This document shows, one piece after another, positions 51,064 to 59,836 of a stretch of 64,000 nucleotides of DNA (positions are counted from its first letter, which is position 1; every line of letters begins with the position of its first letter). Below the pieces are notes generated by a model. It saw only the letters and a program-made list of their open reading frames with translations, had not been told where the DNA came from and ran no database searches. The translations under genes and the position numbers were made by a program. Source of the stretch: a virus; IMG/VR virus record IMGVR_UViG_3300042862_000163, positions 50,521 through 114,520 of that record. One strand, written 5' to 3'.

Positions 51064-51936
51064 TTAATAATCATCACCATCATCAGAGATGAACTGATCA
51101 GATGCAACTAAGTTATCCTCAGAATTGTAATCTTGTAAATCTTTCAATGTATAATAGTCTTTACAACCATATTCACCAATAACATTCACAACAAATTTCT
51201 CATGAGCTTTTAACTCTTTAGGTTTTTTACTCTTAAGAGACTCTTGTGTTCTTTTGTTTCCATAATCAACAAGTCTGAATTGTTTTAATGCATATCCACC
51301 TAGGAATGCTTTGTTATAAATTCCTTGATATTCTTTAGATTCACCATCTCTTTCTTTAATGATAACAGTTGCTAAAGCTAAAATAGACTTAGCCCATTCT
51401 CCATTAACTTGGTCTTTAAGATCTTTTACATTACCTCTCATCAACTTCTTCCATTCTAATTGTAGAACAGTGTCTGCATCACGATAATCAAGATCAGCTA
51501 ACCATGTACGCATAAAGTTATAAAGATCTTCCTCACCTACATTAGCCACTCTGAAATCTCTTCCTTTAGTAAACCATTCAGCAAGATCATTTTCATCACC
51601 TGCCCAAGAACACATACCAATAGAGTTGATATATTGTTTTTTGGTACCATCTTTGTTCTCACGTTCTTTATCTTCTAAGAAGAAGCTCACTTTGAACTTA
51701 TTATCATCTTTAATCTCTTGTAGCCATATATCAATACGAACATAGCTGTTACCATCTTTAGTCTCACCTAAATACTCAGCAGCTTTGCTGTCTTCTTTAA
51801 GCTCCATTCCAAGTTTATCTTTAAACTCTTCAATTGTTGGATTAATGGCAATTACGTTTGCTTCAAACAAACCTACCTTTTTACTGAAATCTCCACCACC
51901 TGTGTTTTCTCTCTTTTTTCCTCCGATACTACTCAT
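51064..51936 (-). CDS. Single-stranded DNA-binding protein, crAss-like type
   Basis: 290 residues. An OB-like core (SYVRIDIWLQEIKDDNKFKV ... SIGMCSWAGDENDL) and a strongly acidic C-terminal tip (ISDDGDDY), the hallmark used by SSBs to recruit replication partners. Located beside the primase and helicases. The family is recalled from crAss-like replication modules. It has its own terminator, consistent with high expression. Confidence 0.7.
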   Translation of the reverse strand: MSSIGGKKRENTGGGDFSKKVGLFEANVIAINPTIEEFKDKLGMELKEDSKAAEYLGETKDGNSYVRIDIWLQEIKDDNKFKVSFFLEDKERENKDGTKKQYINSIGMCSWAGDENDLAEWFTKGRDFRVANVGEEDLYNFMRTWLADLDYRDADTVLQLEWKKLMRGNVKDLKDQVNGEWAKSILALATVIIKERDGESKEYQGIYNKAFLGGYALKQFRLVDYGNKRTQESLKSKKPKELKAHEKFVVNVIGEYGCKDYYTLKDLQDYNSEDNLVASDQFISDDGDDY

Positions 51937-51958
51937 CTTAATTTATTTATTTAGTTAT

Positions 51959-52237
51959 TTATAATTCTTCTTCTTTTGAAAATCTCTCTTCCCATATCTT
52001 TGTAACTTCATATGGATTAGCAATATAATCATATAATGCATCCATTCCTTCTTTCACTGTGGAAAAAGGAACTGATTTACATCCCACTTCAACTACACAT
52101 CCTATAGATAAGAATCTAATATTAATTTGATGATATCTAAGAAGTTCTATTCTAGATGGTCTGTATTCTGATTTTACATAATCTTCTTGAATTCTTGTTC
52201 CTGTTCCTAATTCTGGCATTACTGCTTCTTCTCCCAT
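51959..52237 (-). CDS. Hypothetical protein (92 aa)
   Basis: 92 residues. YRPSRIELLRYHQINIRFLS, then CKSVPFSTVKEGMDALYDYI. Alpha/beta, between AAA ATPase and SSB. No family recognised; I recall similar ORFs in crAss-like replication modules. Confidence 0.55.
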   Translation of the reverse strand: MGEEAVMPELGTGTRIQEDYVKSEYRPSRIELLRYHQINIRFLSIGCVVEVGCKSVPFSTVKEGMDALYDYIANPYEVTKIWEERFSKEEEL

Positions 52238-52247
52238 TTTAATTTAG

Positions 52248-52922
52248 TTAAGCGTTATAATAATTTGTTAAACTGTCTGCAACTATTTGCAGATCATTTG
52301 GAATCTTTAATTCTGGAAACATTCCATCAGGACTTTTAGCTGGGAACTTTCTGTAACGATTAGTTACAAATTGATATGTAGCTGTTCCATCTTTACCTTC
52401 TTCTACAAGTGTGTATAAACATACTGTAAGAAGGCCCTCAAGTAATACTTGGTTATCAATTAACTTACCTGCAGTTTTGATCTTATATCCTAGAACATCT
52501 GATCCATCCATTATTTCTTCTGGATGTGTAAGATAGAATACAGTGACATCATCTCTCAACTGTCTAGCTGTTCTGAATAGATCAACCATGTCTTTAGCCA
52601 TAACACTAAATTTGGTAAATCCTACCTCTGTAGCTTTGTTAACCATATTGAATCCCATAATGTAATTACTGTCTTCAATGATAATGTTCTTGATGTGAGG
52701 AGCTTTATCAGAAATAGTTCTTAGCAATCGAGATATCTCATTAGCATCTTCTACTTCTTTGTAATTCTTGTTCTCTGTGTTGTAAAGCTTTTCACTTCCT
52801 CTAAATGGAAGCTCCTTCTTTGCAACATTAATAATGTACGTTTCCTCTGGATTTAGGTGCTTAATCGCTGTACTTTTTCCTGTACCTGTTGCACCCACAA
52901 TTCCTACTAGCTTTGAACTCAT
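52248..52922 (-). CDS. AAA_24-like P-loop ATPase (Sak-type)
   Basis: 224 residues. Walker A GIVGATGTGKST (7-18), Walker B-like NIIIEDSNYIM, sensor VTVFYLTHPEE, and YQFVTNRYRKFPAKSPDGMF near the end, the pattern of phage nucleotide-binding AAA_24/Sak4-type proteins, some of which act as recombinases. Sits in the replication core. Recombinase or helicase loader are both possible. Confidence 0.72.
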   Translation of the reverse strand: MSSKLVGIVGATGTGKSTAIKHLNPEETYIINVAKKELPFRGSEKLYNTENKNYKEVEDANEISRLLRTISDKAPHIKNIIIEDSNYIMGFNMVNKATEVGFTKFSVMAKDMVDLFRTARQLRDDVTVFYLTHPEEIMDGSDVLGYKIKTAGKLIDNQVLLEGLLTVCLYTLVEEGKDGTATYQFVTNRYRKFPAKSPDGMFPELKIPNDLQIVADSLTNYYNA

Positions 52923-52983
52923 AGTTTTTAATTTATTTAATTAGTTATTTTCACTATATAAAGATACAAAATAATCTTTTTGA

Positions 52984-54057
52984 TTACAAGTATTTTATCT
53001 TGTTTTTATCAAAGAATTCTAATGCCTTTGATAACCATTTTAGCTCTACAGGCTCATCACTACTGACAATATATATATGTGCTTTCTTATCTGGTGTAGC
53101 ATATTCCATCCCCATGCATCGATTTATTTTTTGTGCAAGATTTTCTGCATTACTATCAAAATAGTTAATAATAACTTTGTCAAGAGGTTTGTATGTTATA
53201 CCAGAATTGCCAATTTTAACAACAGCTAGGTGATTACCTTCTCCTTCAGCAAAGTCTTCAAAAATACTTTTTTCTTTAGACTTATTGTGATAGGAAGGAA
53301 TACCTAGATTATCTGCTACAGCAGTGGTGCCACAGAACACTAATACTCTTTCATCTTTATGTGCAGCCAAAAGTCGCTTTGTAGCATTAGTTTTGGCCAA
53401 GGATGATTGAATAACTCGCATTCTTGCTAGACGCATAAACATTGTATCTCCACCACTATATTGCATTTTATTGATTACCCATGATATTCCATCATAGTGT
53501 TTCTTCTCAGTCTTGAGCTTTCCTTTGTAATCATTATATACAGTATTATCTAGTGGTACTCTTATTACATGTATCTCATAATCTACAATAACTCCTTCTT
53601 CAATTGCTTTTTCAATTGGATAGTGAGCTATTACATGTAAATCAAGTTCTTCTTCAAGAGTTATTTCTGTCTCTCTGGATAATGTACCAGTGAGACCTAG
53701 TATACAAGCATTGTTACTAAATAAATCCTTGCACACTTCTATCTGAGCTTCAGACAAAAGATGTATCTCATCTATAATAATAATATCATACGCATTGTCT
53801 ACTAACTTTTTTAATGATAGATGTGTACTATATGTAACATTGCTATCATCAAATCCTAGATCAGCAAAATCAGCTTGCCAAGAGTCTTTGATCTTGTTAT
53901 CTGGATAAGCAATAAGTATAGATTTTGGTTTGAGTTTTTCTAATGCTAGTATACTAGTTCTAATCTTTCCAAACCTTGGACACAAATTCAATATACCATG
54001 CTTCTCTTTTAACCACACTTTAGCAAATTCTAATTGCCTATCATCTCTTATTGACAT
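52984..54057 (-). CDS. SF2 DEAD-type helicase (UvsW-like)
   Basis: 357 residues. Q-like start DDRQLEFAKVWL, motif I variant CPRFGKIRTS (26-35) in place of the usual GxGKT, motif II DEIH (96-99), motif III LTGT (122-125), and motif VI-like AQKINRCMGM. A short SF2 helicase typical of phage replication/repair (branch migration, origin processing). The P-loop variant keeps the Gly-Lys. Overlaps the upstream gene by 17 bp. Confidence 0.82.
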   Translation of the reverse strand: MSIRDDRQLEFAKVWLKEKHGILNLCPRFGKIRTSILALEKLKPKSILIAYPDNKIKDSWQADFADLGFDDSNVTYSTHLSLKKLVDNAYDIIIIDEIHLLSEAQIEVCKDLFSNNACILGLTGTLSRETEITLEEELDLHVIAHYPIEKAIEEGVIVDYEIHVIRVPLDNTVYNDYKGKLKTEKKHYDGISWVINKMQYSGGDTMFMRLARMRVIQSSLAKTNATKRLLAAHKDERVLVFCGTTAVADNLGIPSYHNKSKEKSIFEDFAEGEGNHLAVVKIGNSGITYKPLDKVIINYFDSNAENLAQKINRCMGMEYATPDKKAHIYIVSSDEPVELKWLSKALEFFDKNKIKYL

Positions 54058-54547
54058 ACTTATCTTTTAAAATTACATCGTAATAATCTATCACTGATGT
54101 TACTCCATCAGTATGTCTTGTCCATTCACAAGGAGCAAACTTTCTACATTGAGCTATTCTATCTTCTACAGAGTTCTTTTTATCTGTTTCTCTAGTGTAA
54201 TACAACCAACATTCCCAATAATGATCAGCTTCTGGAGCTACAAACATTAGAGCTGCCTGCCATTTGAAGAACACAAAACTTACCAAAGGACTCCATTCAA
54301 ATCTATAATCATCGTACTTAGTCTTCCAACCTAATGATACAAAATCAAATCCTATTTTCTTAGGAACTGATGTTAGGTATCCTGGGTTTATTTTACTATC
54401 AACCCATCTTCTTGGTAAAAAATATGGTGTACCAATAGCCACCTTACCAAAATACCATTTTATTCTTAATGGTTTGAATGGAGAATTATATGTTCTCAGA
54501 TAATCAAACTCATTAAAGAGTCTCTTTATTCTTCTATTTATTGTCAT
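54041..54547 (-). CDS. Conserved replication-module protein (168 aa)
   Basis: 168 residues. KKIGFDFVSLGWKTKYDDYR, then FEWSPLVSFVFFKWQAAL is a conserved block I recall from crAss-like phages. Aromatic-rich, beta-type. Overlaps the SF2 helicase start. Function unknown; position suggests replication. Confidence 0.6.
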   Translation of the reverse strand: MTINRRIKRLFNEFDYLRTYNSPFKPLRIKWYFGKVAIGTPYFLPRRWVDSKINPGYLTSVPKKIGFDFVSLGWKTKYDDYRFEWSPLVSFVFFKWQAALMFVAPEADHYWECWLYYTRETDKKNSVEDRIAQCRKFAPCEWTRHTDGVTSVIDYYDVILKDKYVNKR

Positions 54548-54549
54548 AA

Positions 54550-55617
54550 TTATTCTCTTAAAAAATATGATTTATTTACAACTGACTCATAATCTGAATC
54601 AGTCATATCTTTTTTTCTTTTTAACTCCTTGAACATACCGATTTCACCAAGGAATCCAAGACCAATTCTCACGTCGTCTTCACCATAACTATTCTTGAGT
54701 AGTCTCAAGCTTCTGAAGTATTTAGCTCCATATTGATCTGTTAGCTTATCAAGATCATATCCAGAAGGATCTGCCACTTTATATCTCATAGGATCAAATA
54801 ATGCCATAACAACATCAGCATCATTTTGTGTAGCTGAACTGTCTGCAAAATCTTCTAGTTGAGGTTCAACATCACCATTCTTAATCCTAGATGGATTAGA
54901 AATACTTCTGTTAAACTGACTTACCACCACTGGAGAATATCCATAGAAATCTCTAGCATATCTGAGTTCATCAGACATTTTGTCGATAGCTGCTTTCTTT
55001 GTTGGATGATCTTTAGTAGTCTTAAGTAGACCAATGTGATCCATTACCACCATAGTGATTTGAGTTGGATCATTTGGAATATAAATTTTATTCCATTTGT
55101 CTAACTGTTGTATCTCACCATTTTCTTCAGCATAAGTCTTTAGTTGTTTTGCTATACCTACAGGATTCTCTGGACCATCAATAATAGTTACTATCTCACT
55201 AAGATGATCTACATAATCTTTATAATATAAAAACAGATCATGCTCATCATTAGTCATCTTCTCTCTCCAGCCAAGTAACTTACCTACTGGAATGATTATA
55301 CCCTGGTCTAGAAATATCTTACGAGATACCCATTTGGCATACTTGTAAGTTCTACTTCTCTCCATGGACCTATACCATATCTTCACCTTAATACCTGAAG
55401 CAAGTCCTTCTTTAGACATGGCCCAATCAACAGGATTAAGAACAAATGCATCATCAATAAATGATGTCTTACCAGATCCAGTGTTACCACCAATCAAATA
55501 GTACATACCCTTACGAATACCTACATATCTAGTAAGTCTATCAAATCCCATAGGAATCCCTCTATTAAGATCATGCAATCCCTTCTCAACTTCAGCATTT
55601 AATAGTTCAAAACTCAT
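54550..55617 (-). CDS. DnaB-like replicative helicase
   Basis: 355 residues from ATG 55617 (MSFELLNAEVEKG), chosen for its ATGA overlap with the upstream stop; a longer frame to 55698 lies inside that gene. Walker A IGGNTGSGKTS (42-52), Walker B ITMVVMDHIGLL, motif VVVSQFNRSIS and DADVVMALFDP are the RecA-fold core of DnaB. The N-terminal DnaB domain is missing. Unwinds DNA ahead of the polymerase. Confidence 0.85.
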   Translation of the reverse strand: MSFELLNAEVEKGLHDLNRGIPMGFDRLTRYVGIRKGMYYLIGGNTGSGKTSFIDDAFVLNPVDWAMSKEGLASGIKVKIWYRSMERSRTYKYAKWVSRKIFLDQGIIIPVGKLLGWREKMTNDEHDLFLYYKDYVDHLSEIVTIIDGPENPVGIAKQLKTYAEENGEIQQLDKWNKIYIPNDPTQITMVVMDHIGLLKTTKDHPTKKAAIDKMSDELRYARDFYGYSPVVVSQFNRSISNPSRIKNGDVEPQLEDFADSSATQNDADVVMALFDPMRYKVADPSGYDLDKLTDQYGAKYFRSLRLLKNSYGEDDVRIGLGFLGEIGMFKELKRKKDMTDSDYESVVNKSYFLRE

Positions 55618-55844
55618 AATAATTCTATTTCTTGTTTTACTTCTAATAGATACTTCCATCGTTCTTTTTCCCATTCTTGAAATTCTCCACCAGCCCATTT
55701 GCTAATTTCTTCAAACATTTCATCAACTGCTATTAATGCACATTGTTTAGAAATTTCAAATGCAACATAAAACATCATAGTTCCTTCTTGAGGAAGTTCT
55801 TTAAATTTTAATACAAGCTCTTCTGCTTTTTCTTTTGGTGTCAT
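55614..55844 (-). CDS. MxPKEKAEEL-family small protein, paralogue (76 aa)
   Basis: 76 residues. TPKEKAEELVLKFKEL ... KQCALIAVDEMFEEI ... LLEVKQEIELL. ATGA overlaps on both sides. Same family as 55841 and 48971. Function unknown. Confidence 0.65.
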   Translation of the reverse strand: MTPKEKAEELVLKFKELPQEGTMMFYVAFEISKQCALIAVDEMFEEISKWAGGEFQEWEKERWKYLLEVKQEIELL

Positions 55845-56080
55845 AATTTTTCTATTTCTTGTTTAACTTTAGTTAAGTAATCTAATTCAATAGCTTCAAA
55901 TTCACTTCTATCTTCATTAAAAACTTTCATTAAAGATAACATTTGACTAATCATCTCATCAACTGCTATTAATGCACATTGTTTTTCATATTCACATTTA
56001 GACAAATCAATACTATCTTCGTATCCATCTATTCTTGCAAACTTATCTAATAACTCTTTTGCTTTTTCTTTTGGTGTCAT
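55841..56080 (-). CDS. MxPKEKAEEL-family small protein, paralogue (79 aa)
   Basis: 79 residues. TPKEKAKELLDKFARID ... KQCALIAVDEMISQM ... LTKVKQEIEKL. Directly adjacent to paralogue 55614, so a tandem duplication. Shares one base with the upstream gene. Confidence 0.65.
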   Translation of the reverse strand: MTPKEKAKELLDKFARIDGYEDSIDLSKCEYEKQCALIAVDEMISQMLSLMKVFNEDRSEFEAIELDYLTKVKQEIEKL

Positions 56081-56709
56081 TAGATATCAGTACCTCCTGT
56101 TGGTTTTTGTGGAGCAATGTCTATTTTAGCTCCATCATTAATTAATTCAATGAATGCTTCAAATGCTCGTTGATTTAGATATACAGAAGACCCTTGCATG
56201 AATGTCAATCGATTTGTACCAGTGCTAAGAGAAGCTTCTTTCTTTTGAATCACTTCAAAATTAAGAGCAGCTATAAGTTGTGAAGCTGTATATTCTCCTT
56301 CTATTAGTATTTTATCAAACTTCAATCTGCAGTCATCTTTATGTAATCTGAGAGCTCTTGTTCCTTTGAATGTTTTTCCTTTGTACTCAAAAGAATCAGT
56401 TCCTGGATAAGTCTTCCACCATTCTTCAAAATCTGTTGTTGCAGGTTTTCTTCTTATAATCTTTACATCATTTTTAGTTTCTATAAACTTTAAAAGATCT
56501 TTACCTATTAGTGTGAGCTTTTCATCGTCTTTAGTTATCAATCCTTTTCTTATCAAAGACTGATAGACAGAATCAATTTTCATACTTCCTTCACATAGTG
56601 GAGAAATATCAAATTGTTCGTCTATCAGCTTTAAGAGATATATTATATCTAGATTATAACCTTTCTTGATAAGCTCCTCGAACTGTTGAGGTGTTATGCT
56701 TAACTTCAT
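56080..56709 (-). CDS. Conserved replication-region protein, winged-helix-like N-terminus
   Basis: 209 residues. The N-half (YQSLIRKGLITKDDEKLTLI) reads like a winged helix. The C-half (FEEWWKTYPGTDSFEYKGK, TFKGTRALRLHKDDCRLKF, MQGSSVYLNQRAFEAFIEL) is a conserved block that I recall beside phage replicative helicases. A helicase loader or initiator is a guess. Overlaps the 70-aa gene by 56 bp. Confidence 0.6.
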   Translation of the reverse strand: MKLSITPQQFEELIKKGYNLDIIYLLKLIDEQFDISPLCEGSMKIDSVYQSLIRKGLITKDDEKLTLIGKDLLKFIETKNDVKIIRRKPATTDFEEWWKTYPGTDSFEYKGKTFKGTRALRLHKDDCRLKFDKILIEGEYTASQLIAALNFEVIQKKEASLSTGTNRLTFMQGSSVYLNQRAFEAFIELINDGAKIDIAPQKPTGGTDI

Positions 56710-56866
56710 GTGTTATTGGTGTTAAAACTTTAATAACTGCAGGCAGTCTATTCTTAGCTGCTTGCTCTTCTTCCCATTGATGCCATGAATTCACAACATC
56801 TTGGTATCTTTCGATTGCATAGATGTGATCATTGGGATATTCCCAATCTTCCATTGCCCAATTCAT
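56654..56866 (-). CDS. Hypothetical protein (70 aa)
   Basis: 70 residues, Trp-rich N-half (NWAMEDWEYPNDHIYAIERY) and basic C-half. The large overlap with 56080 lowers confidence in its full length, but its start shares one base with the upstream stop. Confidence 0.45.
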   Translation of the reverse strand: MNWAMEDWEYPNDHIYAIERYQDVVNSWHQWEEEQAAKNRLPAVIKVLTPITHEVKHNTSTVRGAYQERL

Positions 56867-57093
56867 TATTCAATTGGTTTTTTGGCCTTTGGTTTTCTTT
56901 TGTATTTCTTCTTTGGCTTTGGTGCAATAGGTGTAGGTTCTACATCAGCAGGATCCATACCAAAGTCTCCTATCTTAGGATCGATATTGAACTCATCTTT
57001 CTTTAATTCTTCAGTGGTATCAACTGTATTTGACATAGTCATAACTGCCACAACAATGATTGCAATTAATGCAACAATAATAAGTATTCCCAT
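56866..57093 (-). CDS. Small membrane-anchored protein with basic tail (75 aa)
   Basis: 75 residues. One N-terminal membrane helix (GILIIVALIAIIVVAVMTM), an acidic middle, and a Lys/Pro-rich tail (KPKKKYKRKPKAKKP). The tail may face the cytoplasm and touch nucleic acid or membrane. Function unknown. Confidence 0.6.
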   Translation of the reverse strand: MGILIIVALIAIIVVAVMTMSNTVDTTEELKKDEFNIDPKIGDFGMDPADVEPTPIAPKPKKKYKRKPKAKKPIE

Positions 57094-57111
57094 AATTTTT
57101 AATTTTTAAGT

Positions 57112-57363
57112 TTATGTTTTAATTCTTAAACCGAACTGTAAATTAAACCAACCAAATGTTGATTCAGCCTTTGCTTTGTTAAATTTAAATGTTTTTTTCA
57201 ATAAAGGTATAGCATACGCTTTGAATACCTCATGCTCCTCTGGTGTCATAGTCCAGTTAAAATACCACATATCATCTGATTTGGCATCTTCTATTGTCTT
57301 TCCAACCATATTTAATTGATATTCAATTAAATGATCAGAAATGTTTGTGCGATTAATTTTCAT
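57112..57363 (-). CDS. Conserved small protein following DNA polymerase (83 aa)
   Basis: 83 residues. HLIEYQLNMVGKTIEDAKSD, then MWYFNWTMTPEEHEVFKAY and FGWFNLQFGLR. A similar ORF adjoins PolB in related phages (recalled). Shares one base with the polymerase stop. Function unknown. Confidence 0.6.
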   Translation of the reverse strand: MKINRTNISDHLIEYQLNMVGKTIEDAKSDDMWYFNWTMTPEEHEVFKAYAIPLLKKTFKFNKAKAESTFGWFNLQFGLRIKT

Positions 57364-59324
57364 TAGAAAAGATTTAATTGGTTAGGAATATACACTGTTT
57401 TGATTCTTCTACCTTCAGTATTAATCTTTAAGACTAATCTGTTGGCTTTCTCAATATAATAGTCATAGTTAACATTATCAACTTTACTATTCTTGGGTAA
57501 GAAGTTACAAACTTTACAAACCCATTCACCAGCTTCCACTTGACTGATAGCTGCAGCTCTAGTCTGACACTCAGGATTCTTAATCTTAAAGATCTTTTCT
57601 CCAGTGTTAGATACATAATAACGTATCAATTTGTTATAGACAGTAGTTTCTCCTGTAGATCTGTTAGTTCCTTCATAATGGAAACTTCTACTGGCCTTTT
57701 GTCTTAAGCAAAAATCAAATAAATTATTATGAGTACGAATCGTATGCTCCACAGGCACACCATTAACAAAATACTGCTCAAGAGCAATAGGAACAATTCT
57801 TGCTGACTTGTTTTTATGTAACTCAAAGTCAGTAAGGAAATCACCTTTCTTTTTAATTTCTCCATTGGTCATAATTGCTAAATAGTCATTCACTGTACTA
57901 AAGATAATCTTGGAATAGTCTGTGCGTTCTAACTCATAAGCAGTTATCTCACACCACCATTTGTTGATGTCATGCATCAAAGGAATTAAGTCTTTCTTAA
58001 TCTTGATAGTTACACCATCTGTATTTGCAGAGATCACATGTATGCCATTGGTTTCATATTTCTCAATAAGCATCATTAGACTAAGCTCACCAGTTATTGT
58101 GGTGAACATAGTTAACTGCCTATCATATATCCAGTTTTGCATATCAGATGACTTACCATATACAGAGTTAACTGCAAGCTTAAGTGCTCCAACAATTCCT
58201 TTAATCTTCTTATCCTTCTTAGCGAAGGGTTTAAGCTCCAATCTCTTATCAAACATCTGTTTATACCCTCTAAGGAATTCCTTGCCTAAATGGGCAGGAA
58301 ACTTACCGTTGTTGATAATAATAGCTGGATAATAAGAACTAACATCCCAATCAATTATCTCGTACTCTTCATCAGCTTCAAACACTTTAGGTTTGTTTTC
58401 TGTATGAAGGCCACCTTTCATAAAAGAATACACATTTCCATAGAAATGCACATCTTCTTTGAAATCATCTTGAAGACCCAACTGCATCTTATTGATCTTC
58501 TTTAGGAAGTCTTTAAGTTGAGGAGTTTCAAATTTCACATACTTTGCAACACAGTTCTTTACATCAATACTCTTTCTGAAGAATCCTTTCTTAGGAAGCT
58601 CTCTATATTCAATACCTTTCTCTTGGCAATAGAACTTCTTAATCATCTCATCTCCAATCTTACTATCTGAATAGTTTATACAAGGAATACCAAACTCTTC
58701 TTCGATATCTCTTCTCAGTTCTATTCGGTTGTCTCCTCTGTATAATGGATGATCTGTGTCACCAAGTGTTATCTTGTAGAATTCATAGGTAGCATCAACA
58801 TCATTATGACAATAGTCAATAGTCATCTCGACTTCTGCTTTTGTCATATCTGTTTTAGTATGATGTATTGGCATCTCTTCAATATTCTCAAGATCCATCT
58901 CAAACTCTAGTCTCTTAAGACTCACCATACGATTCTTATTATCGTAATGATGTATCTTAAACAGATCTAATTGTTTTAATGATAACTCATGCTCTCTGTA
59001 TTCTGGAAACACATCATAATTAGCATCATGTATAACATCTGCAGCCTTCTGTGCTATCTTAGCACATATCTCCAAGTTGCTTAACTCATGCCAATTCTCA
59101 TGATTCCTAAGAATCCACTCAACTACCTGACTATCAAAGCGTAGATTATTATAACCTACCCAATAAACGTCACTGTGAGCTTCTGTATATCTAACGAAAG
59201 CATCTAATTGATTCTTCCATTTTGACACTTGAAAGCTTTTACCAACTTTACCTGGTACCATTACTACCACAGCAAACAATTCTTGCATGGTTTCAATGTC
59301 ATAAATAATTACTTCTTCATTCAT
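57363..59324 (-). CDS. Family B DNA polymerase with 3'-5' exonuclease
   Basis: 653 residues. Exo I YDIETM (8-13), Exo II GYNNLRFDSQ (57-66, D64), Exo III YCHNDVDATYEF (171-182). Polymerase motif A DVSSYYP (327-333), motif B KLAVNSVYGKS (382-392), motif C SANTDGVTI (432-440), where the common DTD is NTD. Short for a PolB and lacking a clear uracil-sensing N-domain, so a compact phage type. The replicative polymerase of this phage. Overlaps the downstream-strand neighbour at 59317 by 8 bp. Confidence 0.92.
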   Translation of the reverse strand: MNEEVIIYDIETMQELFAVVVMVPGKVGKSFQVSKWKNQLDAFVRYTEAHSDVYWVGYNNLRFDSQVVEWILRNHENWHELSNLEICAKIAQKAADVIHDANYDVFPEYREHELSLKQLDLFKIHHYDNKNRMVSLKRLEFEMDLENIEEMPIHHTKTDMTKAEVEMTIDYCHNDVDATYEFYKITLGDTDHPLYRGDNRIELRRDIEEEFGIPCINYSDSKIGDEMIKKFYCQEKGIEYRELPKKGFFRKSIDVKNCVAKYVKFETPQLKDFLKKINKMQLGLQDDFKEDVHFYGNVYSFMKGGLHTENKPKVFEADEEYEIIDWDVSSYYPAIIINNGKFPAHLGKEFLRGYKQMFDKRLELKPFAKKDKKIKGIVGALKLAVNSVYGKSSDMQNWIYDRQLTMFTTITGELSLMMLIEKYETNGIHVISANTDGVTIKIKKDLIPLMHDINKWWCEITAYELERTDYSKIIFSTVNDYLAIMTNGEIKKKGDFLTDFELHKNKSARIVPIALEQYFVNGVPVEHTIRTHNNLFDFCLRQKASRSFHYEGTNRSTGETTVYNKLIRYYVSNTGEKIFKIKNPECQTRAAAISQVEAGEWVCKVCNFLPKNSKVDNVNYDYYIEKANRLVLKINTEGRRIKTVYIPNQLNLF

Positions 59325-59514
59325 CTTGTTGTTTTTTATGTTGTTTCCATTCTAACCAAAAACCTATACCCACAATAATATTCATTCCAAAGGATGCTAA
59401 TACTTCATGAATATCTTTATATACATTTAAAGATAGATGTATATGTCCTACTATCCAAAATGGAGTAGCAAGATTTGCAGATATCCAACGTATTAAAAAG
59501 TTTATAAAGTTCAT
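59317..59514 (-). CDS. Small membrane protein (65 aa)
   Basis: 65 residues. Two hydrophobic stretches (ISANLATPFWIVGHIHLSL; FGMNIIVGIGFWLEW) and a polar tail. Preceded by a strong promoter-like motif (59535) and a terminator. Function unknown. Confidence 0.55.
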   Translation of the reverse strand: MNFINFLIRWISANLATPFWIVGHIHLSLNVYKDIHEVLASFGMNIIVGIGFWLEWKQHKKQQDE

Positions 59515-59534
59515 AGTTTTAAATTAAAGGGTTA

Positions 59535-59542
59535 CAAAGATA
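59535..59542 (-). promoter_or_regulatory. Putative promoter -7 box upstream of polymerase operon
   Basis: Minus-strand TATCTTTG followed by TAACCC, 21 bp before the 59514 start. Shares the TATCTTTGTAACCC core with 37402. Probably drives the polymerase unit. Confidence 0.6.
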
Positions 59543-59552
59543 ACTAAAAAGA

Positions 59553-59577
59553 TTAGGGATGCACTATACATCCCTAA
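59553..59577 (-). terminator. Intrinsic terminator
   Basis: Nine-base stem TTAGGGATG/CATCCCTAA with a 7-base loop, then TCTTTTTAG on the minus strand; 10 bp after the 59587 stop and just upstream of the promoter box. Confidence 0.85.
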
Positions 59578-59586
59578 CAATTTTTA

Positions 59587-59835
59587 TTATATTGCTCTAA
59601 GTCTTCGATTGATGAATTGTGTTATCACCATTCTATCTACATGTGATATACGTCTGTTATCAAACTCCATGTTAATCGTATTATCATACACTTTCTTTGA
59701 TATAGTATATTTAATACCATTTCTATGTGTAGGATCTTTAGATTCAAATGCTGCAGCTGTAGATTTTAACTTGCTTACAATTACTTCAGCTATTTTTCTT
59801 TCTTTTGTATGCTTATTCGATGCTATTAACTCCAT
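59587..59835 (-). CDS. Hypothetical basic protein (82 aa)
   Basis: 82 residues. TKERKIAEVIVSKLKSTAAA and DNRRISHVDRMVITQFINRR. Basic, possibly nucleic-acid-binding. One base from the HTH-type gene. No family recognised. Confidence 0.5.
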   Translation of the reverse strand: MELIASNKHTKERKIAEVIVSKLKSTAAAFESKDPTHRNGIKYTISKKVYDNTINMEFDNRRISHVDRMVITQFINRRLRAI

Positions 59836-59836
59836 A

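Noticed and set aside
52955-52983. Hairpin AAAGAT/ATCTTT after the SF2 helicase gene
   Set aside because: The stem is short and AT-only and no good T-run follows, so it is not listed as a terminator.
57434-57616. 60-aa minus-strand ORF at the end of the DNA polymerase gene
   Set aside because: It lies wholly in another frame of the polymerase C-terminus and has no coupling or family signal.
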